Part shown: piece by piece, positions 41,113-41,524 of the stretch
Layout of the letters: every line of letters begins with the position of its first letter
How positions within the stretch are numbered: position 1 is the stretch's first letter
Origin: Isosphaera sp.
Lineage (GTDB): Bacteria > Planctomycetota > Phycisphaerae > Phycisphaerales > UBA1924
Length of the DNA: 41,524 bases
NCBI GenBank assembly: GCA_013822085.1
Contig: PNJV01000017.1
Coordinates: 1-41,524 of the forward strand
Direction of reading: 5' to 3'
The notes under the pieces: model-generated
What the model saw: the letters and a program-made list of their open reading frames with translations, nothing else
Told to the model about the DNA's origin: nothing
Databases searched by the model: none
Made by a program: the position numbers and the translations under genes

Positions 41113-41524
41113 ATGGCTTCGATCACCTACGACGGACAATCGTTCCTCATCGACGGTCGGCGCGTGTGGCTGGTCAGCGGGACGGTGCAGTACACGCAGG
41201 CGCCGGCGTCGCAATGGGAGGGCCTGATCGCGGCGGCCAAGGCCGCGGGGCTCAACACGATCACGACATCGGTGGTGTGGTCTGCGCACGAGCCGCGGCC
41301 GGGGCAGTGGGACTTTTCCGGGGACCTGGATCTGCGGCGGTTCGTGGAGCTGATCGGGTCGGCGGGGATGATGGCCGTGCTGCGCATGGGCCCGTACGTG
41401 GGCGAGGGCCTGGACCTTGGCGGGCTGCCGCCGTGGGTCCTGACCAGCGCCGGCTCTGGCGGGCTGCGTGCCGGCTCGGGTGGGGGCCACGGGTCGAGCG
41501 GGGGTGGCGGGGGTGGCGGGGGTG
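41113..41524 (+). CDS. GH35 beta-galactosidase family protein, 3' partial
   Basis: The first 137 residues run off the right edge. The N-terminal barrel of glycoside hydrolase 35 is clear: FLIDGRRVWLVSGTVQYTQ, LIAAAKAAGLNTITTSVVW, HEPRPGQWDFSGDLDLRRFV, then LRMGPYVGEGLDLGGLPPWV, which corresponds to the family's RPGPYICAEW...GGLPAWL. The catalytic glutamates lie beyond the edge. After LPPWVL the chain enters a Gly/Ser-rich stretch at the end of the window, where the family usually has a substrate-site loop, so an insert of the kind seen in neighbouring genes is likely. No signal peptide is seen at the chosen ATG. No ribosome site is visible. Confidence 0.85.
   Translation, partial: MASITYDGQSFLIDGRRVWLVSGTVQYTQAPASQWEGLIAAAKAAGLNTITTSVVWSAHEPRPGQWDFSGDLDLRRFVELIGSAGMMAVLRMGPYVGEGLDLGGLPPWVLTSAGSGGLRAGSGGGHGSSGGGGGGGG

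Overview
The window is very GC-rich chromosomal DNA with the gene content of a planctomycete, most likely a Phycisphaerae-type member. The pointers are an aerotolerance/VWA membrane operon ending in a giant coiled-coil protein, a TPR protein carrying two RNA polymerase alpha-CTD domains, a PEP-CTERM protein ending in VPTPGSAALLGLG plus an Arg run, a DUF3553 protein, a 96-residue coiled-coil protein of a type I associate with planctomycetes, and prenyltransferase-repeat exported proteins. GTG and TTG starts are common. Long antisense frames cover nearly everything because of base composition and are not genes. I see no insertion sequence, prophage, CRISPR array, rRNA or tRNA.

Layout. 1-12142 (+) is one probable operon: a BatA-like membrane protein (entering at the left edge, with an apparent frameshift near 985-1040), a VWA membrane protein, a 1571-residue coiled-coil membrane protein, pdxA and a MATE transporter. 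The TPR/alpha-CTD gene follows at 12245-13186. 13187-14838 holds short repeats, a clear intrinsic terminator, a PEP-CTERM gene (-) and a Bfd-like [2Fe-2S] gene (-). 15064-19928 (+) is a short cell-wall cluster, murE-murF-mraY. 20010-24210 (-) holds two exported proteins, a coiled-coil protein and a DUF3553 protein. 24211-25072 is non-coding with a 20-bp perfect palindrome and a possible promoter. 25073-27097 (+) is rpoZ, a stand-alone CoaC flavoprotein and riboflavin synthase. 27108-29818 (-) is a receiver-like protein, a non-coding stretch with two ~115-nt hairpin-forming repeats, rlmN and a lipoprotein. 30197-32836 (+) is tatC, tadA and mutM. 32837-36735 is the dnaA neighbourhood, with DnaA boxes on both sides of dnaA and an RNase Z-like hydrolase upstream. 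An LpxH-like phosphoesterase (+), a small unknown protein (-), a TolC-like lipoprotein (-) and the start of a GH35 beta-galactosidase (+) finish the window.

How the genes fit together. Most genes are housekeeping: peptidoglycan precursor synthesis, cofactor synthesis (PLP, CoA, riboflavin), RNA modification and repair (rlmN, tadA, mutM), protein export (tatC) and replication initiation (dnaA). Neighbours are often translationally coupled through ATGA or GTGA overlaps.

The most interesting signals are: (1) two direct repeats upstream of rlmN whose ends pair into long stems that differ in sequence but keep pairing, suggesting an undescribed tandem structured RNA; (2) the TPR protein with two alpha-CTDs that keep the key DNA-binding arginine; (3) Gly/Ala/Pro/Ser/His low-complexity inserts in many conserved enzymes, often built from the same G-rich word that also expands in intergenic DNA; (4) DnaA boxes flanking dnaA.
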